Positions 25,171 through 33,768 of a stretch of 64,000 bases of DNA are shown here, piece after piece. The DNA comes from Pandoraea captiosa (GTDB lineage: Bacteria > Pseudomonadota > Gammaproteobacteria > Burkholderiales > Burkholderiaceae). The translations under genes were made by a program, and so were the position numbers. The stretch is from positions 62,001 to 126,000 of the forward strand of contig NZ_CABPSQ010000012.1 of NCBI RefSeq assembly GCF_902459775.1. Direction: 5' to 3'. The notes beneath the pieces were generated by a model, which saw only the letters and a list, made by a program, of their open reading frames with translations, did no database searches and was not told the origin of the DNA. How positions within the stretch are numbered: the first letter of the stretch is position 1; each line of letters opens with the position of its first letter.

Positions 25171-26352
25171 TCAAATCACTTCATGACGATGAATGTCGTG
25201 CGTGATGAAGCCTCGCGCATCGCTCGGCATTGCCAGCCATTCCGGATTTGCCAGCGTGCGGCGAACATCGTCGAGGCCGCTCGCCCAGTGGTCCAGCATC
25301 GTTGCCAGACCAAACTGATAGTCCTTGTAGTGCCCCTCGTATTCCTTGTTCCGGTAGATGAGCTGGATGACGTTGTAACGCTTGCTGCACGCGATCTCCT
25401 CTGCCGCATGGCACCACGGGTCACGCGCACGTACATCGGCAGGCACGCGGTCGAGCACTTCCCGCAGGACACGCCGATAGTGCTGCGCGCGCTGAAGATT
25501 GTCCGTCACCAAACGCGTTCGGCTCGAAAACTGAATGTCCTTTTGCCGCCCCGCCACGTCATTCAGATTGTCGGGCAGCGGCCCGCGCGCACTCCACAAG
25601 TCGACCTGGAACGCGAGCGTGTCACGACGCGGCGATGTCCCCAGCACCTCCGAGAGCGGCGTGTTCGACACGAGACCGCCGTCCCAGAAATACTGTCCGT
25701 CGATCTCCACTGCGGGAAACCCCGGCGGCAACGCGCCCGACGCCATGAAATGCTCCGCGCGCAATGTCTCGCGCGTGTTGTCGAAGTAGACGAAATTGCC
25801 CGTGTGCACATTGACCGCACCGACGGACACGCGAATCTCGCGCGCATTGATCCGGTCGAAGTCGACGAAGCGCTCGAGCGTGTCACGCAGCGCCGTCGTG
25901 TCGTAATAACTCGCGTGCGCCGGATCGCCCATCGCCGTGGGCAACGGCTGCGGCCAGCGCGGCGTGAAGAAGCCCTTCTGCCCCTCGGTCAGCGCACGCC
26001 ACGCCTGCCACGCACTGTAGGCGACCCGCCCCGACTCGGGACCGTTGAGGATCGCCGCCTCCAGCGGCGCCGGCAACGGTGGGAAGCCCCCCGGCTCGCA
26101 GATCGTGCGCCAGAAGGCTTCGAGCTGCGCCACGCGACGCGCCGGCGCATTGCCCGCGATGATCGCCGTATTGAGCGCGCCGATGGAAATGCCCGCGATC
26201 CAGTTCGGCGCAATGCCCGCCTCGGACAAGCCTGCATACACGCCCGCCTGATAAGCCCCAAGCGCGCCACCACCCTGCAAGACGAGCGCGACCGTCTCGT
26301 ACGGCGGAAGCTCGATGGCGCGTTTCGGGACTTTGGGCGGGTTGGCCGTCAT
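25171..26352 (-). CDS. Patatin-like phospholipase with C-terminal DUF3734
   Basis: A 393-residue predicted serine hydrolase. It has the oxyanion motif LQGGGALGAYQAG (residues about 25-37), nucleophile Ser in GISIGA, and the catalytic Asp in WDGGLVSN. The C-terminal third is the DUF3734 region (SSRTRLVTDNLQRAQHYRRVLREVL, HWASGLDDVRRTL). The ATG at 26352 has an AGGAGA site, so the longer upstream frame is rejected. It lies 174 bp downstream of bdhA on the same strand. In related bacteria this pair suggests a role in polyhydroxybutyrate or lipid turnover; that is inference. Confidence 0.88.
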   Translation of the reverse strand: MTANPPKVPKRAIELPPYETVALVLQGGGALGAYQAGVYAGLSEAGIAPNWIAGISIGALNTAIIAGNAPARRVAQLEAFWRTICEPGGFPPLPAPLEAAILNGPESGRVAYSAWQAWRALTEGQKGFFTPRWPQPLPTAMGDPAHASYYDTTALRDTLERFVDFDRINAREIRVSVGAVNVHTGNFVYFDNTRETLRAEHFMASGALPPGFPAVEIDGQYFWDGGLVSNTPLSEVLGTSPRRDTLAFQVDLWSARGPLPDNLNDVAGRQKDIQFSSRTRLVTDNLQRAQHYRRVLREVLDRVPADVRARDPWCHAAEEIACSKRYNVIQLIYRNKEYEGHYKDYQFGLATMLDHWASGLDDVRRTLANPEWLAMPSDARGFITHDIHRHEVI

Positions 26353-26526
26353 GACCGTTCTCCTGAAGCTGACTGCTTGCACTGTGAGTGCGGAAACCGC
26401 CCCGGCATGGGGGCACATTGGGGAGCACATCGGGGCAATGGGCTTGATGCGATCACTGCACGCTACGCCCTGCGCAACCGCTCCCGGGGCGGGGAACGGC
26501 TCGTTGGCGTCGGCACAATGCCAGCG

Positions 26527-27324
26527 TTACTGCATGAACCAGCCGTGGCTCACCACGAACGACTGACCGGTGAAGGCCGCGCTCGGGAACGTGGCGAGAA
26601 AGAGCGCCGTCTGCGCGACATCGTCCACAGTCGTGAATACGCCGTCGACCGTGCCGCCGAGCATTACCTTCTTGATCACTTCATCTTCCGAAATGCCGAG
26701 TTCCTTCGCCTGCTCCGGAATCTGCTTGTCGACCAGCGGCGTGCGCACGAAGCCCGGGCAAATTACATGCGAGCGCACGTTGTGCTTTGCGCCCTCCTTC
26801 GCCAGTACACGGGCGAGCCCCAACAGCGCGTGTTTGGCCGCAACATAGGCCGACTTCAGCGGCGAGGCCTCGTGCGAGTGCACCGAGCCCATGTAAATGA
26901 CGATGCCGCCGCGATCGTCCTTGTACATATGCTTGAGCGCCGCCTTGGTCGTCAGGAACGCGCCATCCACGTGAATCGCCTGCATCTTCTTCCAGTCGGA
27001 GAACGCATAGTTCTCGATGGGATTGACGATCTGGATGCCCGCGTTCGAGATCAGGATGTCGATCGACCCGAACGTGTCCGCCACCTTGTCGATGCCGCTG
27101 TTGACCGCCTCTTCGTTCGTAACGTCCATGGCCACACCGATGGCCTTGCCGCCGGCAGCCTTGATCTCTTCGGCAACGGCGTCTGCCCCCTGCTGGTTCA
27201 GATCGGCAATCGCGATCGCCGCCCCGGCACGCGCCAGTGTTAGCGCAATCTCCTTGCCGATGCCGCTTGCCGCACCGGTCACCACGGCGACCTTTCCATT
27301 CAACTGATTCACTGACTGGCTCAT
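26527..27324 (-). CDS. bdhA: 3-hydroxybutyrate dehydrogenase (SDR family)
   Basis: A 265-residue NAD-dependent short-chain dehydrogenase converting 3-hydroxybutyrate to acetoacetate, a step of polyhydroxybutyrate use. It has [12 protein letters not shown] (NAD site), SNAGIQIV, the catalytic Ser and YxxxK in [21 protein letters not shown], and the substrate-typical [28 protein letters not shown] stretch of the family. The ATG at 27324 has AGGAG eight bases upstream. Followed by the patatin-like gene, probably one transcript. Confidence 0.92.
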   Translation of the reverse strand: MSQSVNQLNGKVAVVTGAASGIGKEIALTLARAGAAIAIADLNQQGADAVAEEIKAAGGKAIGVAMDVTNEEAVNSGIDKVADTFGSIDILISNAGIQIVNPIENYAFSDWKKMQAIHVDGAFLTTKAALKHMYKDDRGGIVIYMGSVHSHEASPLKSAYVAAKHALLGLARVLAKEGAKHNVRSHVICPGFVRTPLVDKQIPEQAKELGISEDEVIKKVMLGGTVDGVFTTVDDVAQTALFLATFPSAAFTGQSFVVSHGWFMQ

Positions 27325-27451
27325 TTGCACACTCCTGATTCATCAAAATGGCGGGTCATGCGGCATGCCTGAACGCACGCATGGCTCGTCGGACAGTGGA
27401 CGAGGCCGCCGGGCAGACTGCACTGGTCCACCCCTGCCGCCGCACAAACAG

Positions 27452-27474
27452 AAAAGGCGCCTTGCGGCGCCTTT
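27452..27474 (-). terminator. Intrinsic terminator of ettA
   Basis: AAAGGCGCC/GGCGCCTTT with a four-base loop. On the minus strand the stem runs into TTTTCTGTTTG, starting 8 bp after the ettA stop. Confidence 0.85.
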
Positions 27475-27481
27475 CCCTGCA

Positions 27482-29149
27482 TTACCGCGCGATCGGCTTG
27501 TAGCGGATTCGCTTCGGTTTTGCTGCCTCCTCGCCGAGGCGCTTCTTCTTGTCCGCCTCGTATTCCTGATAGTTGCCCGGGAAGAACTCGACGTGCGAGT
27601 CGCCTTCGAAAGCCAGAATGTGCGTGGCGATACGATCCAGGAACCAGCGATCGTGAGAGATGACCATCACACAACCGGCGAACTCCAGCAGCGCGTCCTC
27701 GAGCGCACGCAGGGTTTCGACGTCCAGATCGTTCGACGGTTCGTCGAGCAGCAACACGTTGCCGCCGGAGATCAGTGTCTTGGCCATGTGCAGACGACCA
27801 CGCTCACCACCGGAGAGCGAACCGACCTGTTTCTGCTGGTCCGAGCCCTTGAAGTTGAAGCGGCCGATATAGGCACGCGACGGCGTTTCGTACTTGCCCA
27901 CGGTCAGCACATCGGCGCCGCCCGAGATCTCTTCGAACACGGTCTTGGTGCCGTCGAGCGCATCGCGGCTCTGATCGACGTATGCCATCTTGACCGTCGG
28001 CCCGACCTTGATCTCGCCGCTGTCCGGCTGCTCGCGGCCCGTGAGCATCTTGAAGAAGGTCGACTTACCGGCACCGTTCGGGCCGATGATGCCGACGATC
28101 GCGCCCGGCGGCACCGTGAAGCTCAGATCGTCGATCAGCAAACGGTCGCCGAAAGCCTTCGAGACGTTCTTGAACTCGATCACTTCGTTACCCAGACGCT
28201 CACCCACCGGGATGAAGATCTCCTGGGTCTCGTTGCGCTTCTGGTATTCCTGGCTGTTCAGTTCGTCGAAACGGGCGAGACGCGCTTTCGACTTCGCCTG
28301 ACGGCCCTTCGGGTTCTGACGCACCCACTCCAGTTCCTTCTTGAGCGCCTTCTGACGGGCCGACTCGCTCGCCTCTTCCTGCTTCAGGCGTTGCTCCTTC
28401 TGATCGAGCCACGAGCTGTAGTTGCCCTTCCAGGGAATGCCGTGGCCCCGGTCGAGTTCGAGAATCCACTCGGCGGCGTTATCGAGGAAATAGCGATCGT
28501 GGGTCACGGCAACGACCGTGCCCGGGAAGCGCGTGAGGAACTGTTCGAGCCAGTCGACCGATTCGGCGTCCAGGTGGTTGGTCGGTTCGTCGAGCAGGAG
28601 CATGTCCGGCTTGGAGAGCAGCAAGCGGGCGAGCGCCACACGACGCTTCTCACCCCCCGAGAGCACGCCGATCTTGGCGTCCCACGGCGGCAGGCGCAGG
28701 GCGTCGGCAGCCACTTCCAGCGTCTGCTCGATGTTGTTGCCGTCGCTTGCCGCGAGGATGGCTTCGTACTTGGCCTGCTCGGCCGCGAGCGCGTCGAAAT
28801 CGGCGTCCGGCTCGGCGTATGCGGCATAGATTTCATCGAGCTTCGTGCGGGCTTCCATGATTTCGCCCATGCCGCCTTCAACGGCTTCGCGCACGGTCTG
28901 CTCGGGATCGAGTTGCGGCTCCTGCGGCAAATAACCGATGTTCAGGTTCGCCATCGGAATCGCTTCGCCCTCGATCTCCTTGTCGACGCCCGCCATGATC
29001 TTGAGCAGCGTCGATTTACCCGAGCCGTTCAGACCCAGCACGCCGATCTTGGCCCCCGGGAAGAACGACAGGGAGATGTCTTTGAGGATGTGACGCTTGG
29101 GCGGCACGATCTTGCCCACGCGGTTCATGCTGAATACGTACTGTGCCAT
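27482..29149 (-). CDS. ettA: Energy-dependent translational throttle protein (ABC-F)
   Basis: A 555-residue ABC-F ATPase with two nucleotide-binding domains and no membrane part. Walker A motifs are GLNGSGKST and GPNGAGKST; signatures are [16 protein letters not shown] and [16 protein letters not shown]; Walker B are [12 protein letters not shown] and [12 protein letters not shown]. The arm and the [15 protein letters not shown] linker match EttA, which binds the ribosomal E site and gates elongation by ADP/ATP ratio. Start AGGAAAGCCGAATG is clear. Single gene with its own terminator. Confidence 0.96.
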   Translation of the reverse strand: MAQYVFSMNRVGKIVPPKRHILKDISLSFFPGAKIGVLGLNGSGKSTLLKIMAGVDKEIEGEAIPMANLNIGYLPQEPQLDPEQTVREAVEGGMGEIMEARTKLDEIYAAYAEPDADFDALAAEQAKYEAILAASDGNNIEQTLEVAADALRLPPWDAKIGVLSGGEKRRVALARLLLSKPDMLLLDEPTNHLDAESVDWLEQFLTRFPGTVVAVTHDRYFLDNAAEWILELDRGHGIPWKGNYSSWLDQKEQRLKQEEASESARQKALKKELEWVRQNPKGRQAKSKARLARFDELNSQEYQKRNETQEIFIPVGERLGNEVIEFKNVSKAFGDRLLIDDLSFTVPPGAIVGIIGPNGAGKSTFFKMLTGREQPDSGEIKVGPTVKMAYVDQSRDALDGTKTVFEEISGGADVLTVGKYETPSRAYIGRFNFKGSDQQKQVGSLSGGERGRLHMAKTLISGGNVLLLDEPSNDLDVETLRALEDALLEFAGCVMVISHDRWFLDRIATHILAFEGDSHVEFFPGNYQEYEADKKKRLGEEAAKPKRIRYKPIAR

Positions 29150-29215
29150 TCGGCTTTCCTGATCCTGAAACGGTTATGACGGCTCACGGGCGAGCGCCAG
29201 ATAGCGGCAAGTTTA

Positions 29216-29683
29216 TCAAAGCGCAGCACGGGCAGCATCGGGCGCGTCGATGACGAGGTCCGCGCCCGCATACGCGCAGCATGGCAGCAACCAGCCGTCG
29301 CGCTTTTCGTCGCGAGACAGGCCCGGCCAGTCGATCCGATACGTCACCGGTGCGCTCCCGCCCCCCGTGTGCGCCTGGCACAGGCAGGCACGACACGTGC
29401 CATTTCGGCACAGACTGGGCAACTTGATGCCCGCCGCCTGTGCCGCAAGCAGGATCGGGGTGTCGGACGGCGCCGCGAACTGCCATCCGGACGGCATGAG
29501 CGTGACGCGGTACGTCGCAACGTTGCGCGCCGTGGTTGCCGCGTCGCTCGGCGCGGTGTCCACGGCGTGGGTCGAAACATCGGCCGACGTGTCGATGGAA
29601 GCAGCGATGGAAGCTTCGATGGAAGCTTCGATCGAAGTGTCGGATCGGGGGGCGTCTGAACGGGAACGAGGCACGGCAGGCAA
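29216..29683 (-). CDS. 2Fe-2S ferredoxin-like protein with low-complexity N-terminus
   Basis: A plant-type 2Fe-2S domain occupies the last 100 residues: YRVTLMPSGWQFAAPSDTPILLAAQAAGI, then SLCRNGTCRACLC with the Cys-x4-Cys-x2-Cys pattern and the fourth Cys in WLLPCCAYAGADLVID. It probably passes electrons to an unlinked oxygenase or reductase. The first 50 residues are a Ser/Ala/Asp-rich stretch encoded by a 12-bp tandem repeat. The start is uncertain: the frame opens with TTG at 29683, and a GTG lies at 29674; neither has a good ribosome site. It is divergent from the MazG-like gene. Confidence 0.75.
   Translation of the reverse strand: MPAVPRSRSDAPRSDTSIEASIEASIAASIDTSADVSTHAVDTAPSDAATTARNVATYRVTLMPSGWQFAAPSDTPILLAAQAAGIKLPSLCRNGTCRACLCQAHTGGGSAPVTYRIDWPGLSRDEKRDGWLLPCCAYAGADLVIDAPDAARAAL
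29592..29639. repeat. 12-bp tandem repeat, four copies
   Basis: Units near TCGATGGAAGCT follow one another (29592, 29604, 29616, 29628). On the minus strand they encode the SIEAS-like run of the ferredoxin N-terminus, if that part is translated. Confidence 0.7.
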
Positions 29684-29763
29684 TGCGCTACGGGAATTGG
29701 ATCGCTACACGGCGCATCCTGCGCCAACGCGCTACCATAACCCACTTTCGAGTCCCGAATCCC

Positions 29764-30144
29764 ATGTCCAAAGCCCCGAAGGTCGATGCGGCCACCGACG
29801 CATCATCAGGTCCCGCCGCGCATCTCATCGATACCGCCGGGCTGCGCGCCGAACTGCAAGCGTTCGCCGATGCCCGCGACTGGCATCAGCACCATACGCC
29901 CAAGAACCTAGCGATGGCGCTGTCGGTCGAAGTCGCAGAGCTTGTCGAGATTTTTCAGTGGCATACGGACGCGCAGGCCAAAGCCGTCATGCAATCGAGC
30001 GAGGCGCGTCACGTCGAGCAGGAGCTTGCCGACATCACGATGTATCTCGTACGTCTGGCGATGGTGCTTGGCATCGACCTGAACCGTGCGGTGGCCGAAA
30101 AGCTGGTCATGAACGCGCAGAAGTATCCGGTGCCGAAGGCCTGA
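29764..30144 (+). CDS. MazG-like nucleotide pyrophosphohydrolase (RS21-C6/dCTPase type)
   Basis: A 126-residue all-alpha NTP-PPase of the short MazG/RS21-C6 type. Motifs: NLAMALSVEVAELVEIFQW (Glu metal ligands) and EQELADITMYLVRLA (ELAD). Such enzymes hydrolyse non-canonical or excess (d)NTPs to the monophosphate, cleaning the nucleotide pool. The start at 29764 is the first ATG before the conserved part; the ribosome site is poor. It is divergent from the ferredoxin gene and 145 bp before a metallophosphoesterase. Confidence 0.85.
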   Translation: MSKAPKVDAATDASSGPAAHLIDTAGLRAELQAFADARDWHQHHTPKNLAMALSVEVAELVEIFQWHTDAQAKAVMQSSEARHVEQELADITMYLVRLAMVLGIDLNRAVAEKLVMNAQKYPVPKA

Positions 30145-30288
30145 AGAGGCCATTGGGCCCATTTGGACACCATCGGACACCATCTCGAATGGCACCGATG
30201 CTCTGAATTGCACGTGTGCCCCTTGCAATCGCGCCGCGAGCCCGCATAACCGCCAACGTTCGCTCCCGAATTCCGACCAGACAATCCT

Positions 30289-31509
30289 ATGTCTCAATCC
30301 TCTCAAGCTTCGCAGGCTCCCCAGACGCCATCAGGCACGGGACACGCGCACGGCAAGCCGTCGAAGCGCACATTACCCGCGCGTCCGCGATGGTTGATGC
30401 TCGGCATCATCGCGCTGCTGCATGCCTACATCGGCTGGCGCCTGCTCACGCCGCTGCCGGTCGCCGTCGGCTGGAAGGTCCTGGGCGGGCTGTGGCTCGT
30501 CGCCTCGACCGTGCTGATTCCGCTGGGCCTGATGAGCCGCGCGATCCAGAAAGAACCGTTGGCGACATTGCTGACGTGGACGGGCATGACCGCCATCGGC
30601 GTCTTTTCGTCGCTTTTCGTCCTCACCTTGCTGCGCGACGTCGTGCTTGGCGTGGCAATGGCCTTTTCGGCGCTCGACGCGCAACTCGTCACGCGCTCGG
30701 CCGTGATCGTGCTGGTGCTCACCGCCGCCTCGACGATACTGGGCTTCTACAATGCAAGGCGCCTAGCGCGCGTGGTCGAGATCGATATTCCGATCGCGGG
30801 CCTGCCGGCAGCGCTCAAAGGCTTCACCATCGTGCAGTTGAGCGACATTCACGTCAGTTCGACGATTCGACGCCGCTATATCGAAGCCATTGTCGACGCG
30901 TCGAATGCGCTCAAGCCGGATCTCGTCGCCATCACCGGCGATCTGGTCGATGGCGGTGTGCCGGCATTGCGCGATCACATCGCGCCGCTCGGCCAACTCG
31001 TTTCGCGTCACGGCACTTACGTCTGCACCGGGAACCACGAGTACTACTCGGGCGCACCGGCGTGGGTGGCGGAATTGCGCCGCATCGGCCTGACCGTGCT
31101 CGAGAACGAGCATGTGGTGCTCGATCATGAAGGGGCGTCGCTCACCGTCGCCGGTGTCACCGACTTCACCGCCCATCACTTCGATGAGGCCAAGCGCAGC
31201 GATCCGGCCGCCGCCATTGCCGGGGCGCCCGAAGGCGTACCGCGCGTGCTGCTCGCACACCAGCCGCGCAGCGCCCCCGCGGCGCAGGCCGCCGGCTTCG
31301 ATCTGCAACTCTCCGGACATACGCACGGCGGACAATTCTGGCCGTGGATGTATTTCGTGCCGCTGCAACAGCCCTTCGTACACGGGCTGCACCGGCTTGG
31401 CCGCCTGGCCGTCTACGTGAGCCGGGGCACAGGATACTGGGGCCCACCGAAACGGTTCGGTGCGCCCTCGGAAATTACTCGCATCCGGCTTGTGCCGGGC
31501 AAGGCTTGA
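30289..31509 (+). CDS. Membrane-anchored metallophosphoesterase (YaeI/YkuE-like)
   Basis: A 406-residue protein. Residues 1-35 are a Ser/Gln-rich cytoplasmic tail, and four hydrophobic helices follow (about 36-160). A calcineurin-like domain follows with all five metal motifs: QLSDIHVS, TGDLVDG, GNHEYY, LLAHQP and SGHTHGGQ. Homologues are phosphodiesterases or pyrophosphatases acting near the membrane; YaeI acts on lipid A precursors in some bacteria. The substrate is not settled here. Four bases separate its stop from the acylphosphatase-like ATG, so the two are probably co-transcribed. Confidence 0.88.
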   Translation: MSQSSQASQAPQTPSGTGHAHGKPSKRTLPARPRWLMLGIIALLHAYIGWRLLTPLPVAVGWKVLGGLWLVASTVLIPLGLMSRAIQKEPLATLLTWTGMTAIGVFSSLFVLTLLRDVVLGVAMAFSALDAQLVTRSAVIVLVLTAASTILGFYNARRLARVVEIDIPIAGLPAALKGFTIVQLSDIHVSSTIRRRYIEAIVDASNALKPDLVAITGDLVDGGVPALRDHIAPLGQLVSRHGTYVCTGNHEYYSGAPAWVAELRRIGLTVLENEHVVLDHEGASLTVAGVTDFTAHHFDEAKRSDPAAAIAGAPEGVPRVLLAHQPRSAPAAQAAGFDLQLSGHTHGGQFWPWMYFVPLQQPFVHGLHRLGRLAVYVSRGTGYWGPPKRFGAPSEITRIRLVPGKA

Positions 31510-31513
31510 CGCC

Positions 31514-31810
31514 ATGAAAACGCTTTCGACCAGCCCATCGCTGGAAACCGTATCCGTGCGGCTGCGCGGCAACATTCAAGGCGTCGGCTACCGACAGGCG
31601 GCCGTACGCGAAGGCCATTTGATCGGCGTGCGCGGCTGGGTACAGGCGCTGCCCGAGGGCGACATTCTCGCGATGGTCCAGGGCACGCCGGATCAGGTCG
31701 ACAAGATGCTCGAATGGATGCGTCATGGCCCGCCGGGCGCCCGTGTGACGGCCTTCGAAAGTGAAGTGGAGTACACCAGCCGACGGTTCGACCGGTTTCA
31801 GCAACTCTGA
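31514..31810 (+). CDS. Acylphosphatase-fold protein lacking the catalytic Asn
   Basis: A 98-residue acylphosphatase homologue. The phosphate-binding motif RGNIQGVGYR is present with the essential Arg27. The second motif, normally GWVxN, reads GWVQA, so Ala45 stands where the catalytic Asn should be (Asn41 of the animal enzymes). The fold appears intact: the C-terminus FDRFQQL matches the usual F-x-I/V ending. Known acylphosphatases hydrolyse acyl phosphates such as 1,3-bisphosphoglycerate. Without the Asn, activity should be very low, so this may bind phosphates or proteins instead. It follows the metallophosphoesterase by four bases. Confidence 0.85.
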   Translation: MKTLSTSPSLETVSVRLRGNIQGVGYRQAAVREGHLIGVRGWVQALPEGDILAMVQGTPDQVDKMLEWMRHGPPGARVTAFESEVEYTSRRFDRFQQL

Positions 31811-31844
31811 TGCTCCGCGCGGGAGCGCCCCTTCCGCCCCGAAC

Positions 31845-32321
31845 ATGCCCATGCCAATGCCGACCGTTACGCCCACGCCCACGACCCGCCGCGCGAACGA
31901 CGACGACGCACCGCGCATCGTCGCGCTACTCGCACAACTGGGCTACGAAACGCCGATCGACATCGTTCGTCGCAACATCGCCCTGTCTGCATTGGACGGC
32001 GACGACGCGGCCTTCGTGGCCATCGACGAAAACGCGGAAATCGTGGGATGTATCGGATTGCACGCGCTCACCATGTTTCATCGGGCGGGGCGTCTTGGGC
32101 GCATTACGGCGCTGGTGGTGGAGGAAAACGTGCGGGGCTCGGGCGTCGGGCACGCGCTGATGGCGGCCGCTCACGCGTGGTTCAACAAGCGGGGATGCGA
32201 GAAGTTCGAAGTGACGAGCAGCGACCATCGGGTCGCCGCACATCGCTTCTATGCGCGCCACGGCTATGCCCGCGATGGGCAGCGCCTTGCGCGCAAAAGC
32301 CAGACGTCGTCGCTGACTTAA
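31845..32321 (+). CDS. GNAT family N-acetyltransferase
   Basis: A 158-residue GNAT. It has [21 protein letters not shown] at the N-terminus, the acetyl-CoA loop [21 protein letters not shown] (RGxGxG type) and the C-terminal [29 protein letters not shown]. The substrate is unknown. Three ATGs (31845, 31851, 31857) are possible starts; none has a strong ribosome site. The gene ends in a 4-bp overlap with the convergent infA stop. Confidence 0.83.
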   Translation: MPMPMPTVTPTPTTRRANDDDAPRIVALLAQLGYETPIDIVRRNIALSALDGDDAAFVAIDENAEIVGCIGLHALTMFHRAGRLGRITALVVEENVRGSGVGHALMAAAHAWFNKRGCEKFEVTSSDHRVAAHRFYARHGYARDGQRLARKSQTSSLT

Positions 32322-32539
32322 TTCTTGTGACGGTAGTTGATGCGGCCCTTGCTCAGGTCGTAGGGCGACATTTCCAGCGTCACGCGGTCACCCGCCAGAA
32401 TGCGGATGCGGTTCTTTTGCATGCGGCCGCTCGCATATGCCACCACTTCCACGCCGTTTTCGAGCGTGACGCGAAAGCGATTGTCCGGCAGCACATCCGA
32501 GACGTGTCCGCTGAATTCGATCAGTTCTTCCTTGGCCAA
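32318..32539 (-). CDS. infA: Translation initiation factor IF-1
   Basis: A 73-residue S1-like OB-fold protein that binds the ribosomal A site during initiation. Sequence: [28 protein letters not shown] at the N-terminus, then [25 protein letters not shown]. The start codon is TTG with GAGG eight bases upstream. It is not in a ribosomal-protein operon here; Burkholderiales often carry a second, separate infA. It overlaps the GNAT stop by 4 bp tail to tail. Confidence 0.96.
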   Translation of the reverse strand: MAKEELIEFSGHVSDVLPDNRFRVTLENGVEVVAYASGRMQKNRIRILAGDRVTLEMSPYDLSKGRINYRHKN

Positions 32540-33162
32540 TATCGTGTCCTCTTGAGGGGGCCGCTCGCGAGGGGCGCAGCACCCGTGTTACTGAAAGTTC
32601 GTTCGCCAATACCGTCCCCGCACCCTGAATGTTGCGGGGGTGCACATCGAACGCCAAAAGGAGCCTACCCGGTGGACCGGCCATCAAGGCATGCGGCGCA
32701 CCGAAAAGCGGCGATGGTTCGAAGGAGCAAGGCACATTGCGGCAGTGCCGCAACGACGAGCAGTGCGTGTCGGGAGGGCGAAGACCGGGTCGGTCTGCGT
32801 CATCGGCACAGCGAGTGATCCGGCTCGCAGGACAGGGCTGTCAGCGGCGCCGATAAAGCATTTCGCGATCGTCAGGCGATGATCGGCGAATTTTCGCCGA
32901 TCCCGCTAGGATACGCCTTTCTCGGTCGCTCGTGTGGAAAAAATGGGCCCGGCGCGTCCATTTGAGCGATTTTGTCGCCCTTTTGTGACGCGATGCATCA
33001 ACAGACGGCCGGGGCGCCCGACTGGCGTCGATGGGGGCCTCAGTGGCGGCTTCAGAAATGGCCTCGGCCTGACACCCGGTTCACTCGGGGTGAACTCGGA
33101 TGTGACGCGCGGCGCGCACTCATCTATGCTGTAAGTACCCGTAGCCCGCAGGAGGAAAGACC
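32540..33162. other. 620-bp non-coding region between infA and the CBS gene
   Basis: No supported gene. It contains a CCCCGCA/TGCGGGG hairpin (32616-32639), a perfect 10-bp dyad GATCGGCGAA/TTCGCCGATC with a 2-base centre (32881-32902), and a TTCAC/GTGAA dyad (33080-33094) about 70 bp before the CBS start. It probably serves as the promoter region of infA (leftwards) and the CBS gene (rightwards). Confidence 0.45.
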
Positions 33163-33639
33163 ATGAAAACAGTCGCTCAGATCCTGAAGTCCAAGCCGGT
33201 CGACACGGTATACAAAGTGCGTCCGACCGATTCGGTACTCGATGCCTTGACCCTGATGGCCGAAGCGCGGATCGGCGCGGTGCTGGTGAGCGAGGACGAC
33301 CGCGCCATCGTCGGCATCTTCACCGAACGGGATTACGCCCGAAAAGTGGCGCTCATGGGTCGGACCTCGGTCAATACACCGGTGCGTGACGTCATGACCG
33401 CCGCAGTGCGCTATGTGAGTCCCGAACAGACCAACGAAGAGTGCATGTCGCTCATGACGCAGCATCGTATCCGCCACCTGCCGGTCATGAAAGACGGCGA
33501 ACTGGTCGGCCTGCTCTCCATTGGCGATCTGGTCAAAGCCATCATCACCGAGCAGCAATTCACCATCGATCAGCTCGAGAACTACATCATGGGTGGCAGC
33601 GCCGCCCTGATCGGCACGTCGCCCTCGCGGCCAAGCTGA
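33163..33639 (+). CDS. Tandem CBS-domain protein
   Basis: A 158-residue protein consisting of a Bateman pair. CBS1 is about residues 10-65 (KPVDTVYKVRPTDSVLDAL, IGAVLVSEDDRAIVGIFTERDYARKV). CBS2 is about 75-130 (VRDVMTAAVRYVSPEQTNEECMSLM, LPVMKDGELVGLLSIGDLVKAII). Such stand-alone pairs bind adenine nucleotides and act as energy or redox sensors; partners are unknown. An AGGAGG site seven bases before the ATG predicts strong translation. A terminator follows. Confidence 0.92.
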   Translation: MKTVAQILKSKPVDTVYKVRPTDSVLDALTLMAEARIGAVLVSEDDRAIVGIFTERDYARKVALMGRTSVNTPVRDVMTAAVRYVSPEQTNEECMSLMTQHRIRHLPVMKDGELVGLLSIGDLVKAIITEQQFTIDQLENYIMGGSAALIGTSPSRPS

Positions 33640-33705
33640 TCGCCCGAGCTGCCCACGCCATCACCGGGCATCGCCAGACATCACGCCGACAGCGTAATCA
33701 GGGGC

Positions 33706-33735
33706 ACGGCGCTTCGTTCAGAAGCGCCGTTTTTT
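33706..33735 (+). terminator. Intrinsic terminator after the CBS gene
   Basis: ACGGCGCTTC/GAAGCGCCGT, five-base loop, followed by TTTTTT. It also lies just beyond the end of the convergent MFS gene. Confidence 0.88.
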
Positions 33736-33768
33736 ATGCCGATGCGACGGACCGACGGTGGGCCGGTG

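Noticed and set aside
27365-29179. A 600-codon open frame on the + strand opposite ettA
   Set aside because: A shadow of the GC-rich third-position bias of ettA; no domain, no ribosome site.
32629-32882. Short frames between infA and the CBS gene
   Set aside because: No ribosome site, no domain and Arg-rich composition; treated as non-coding.
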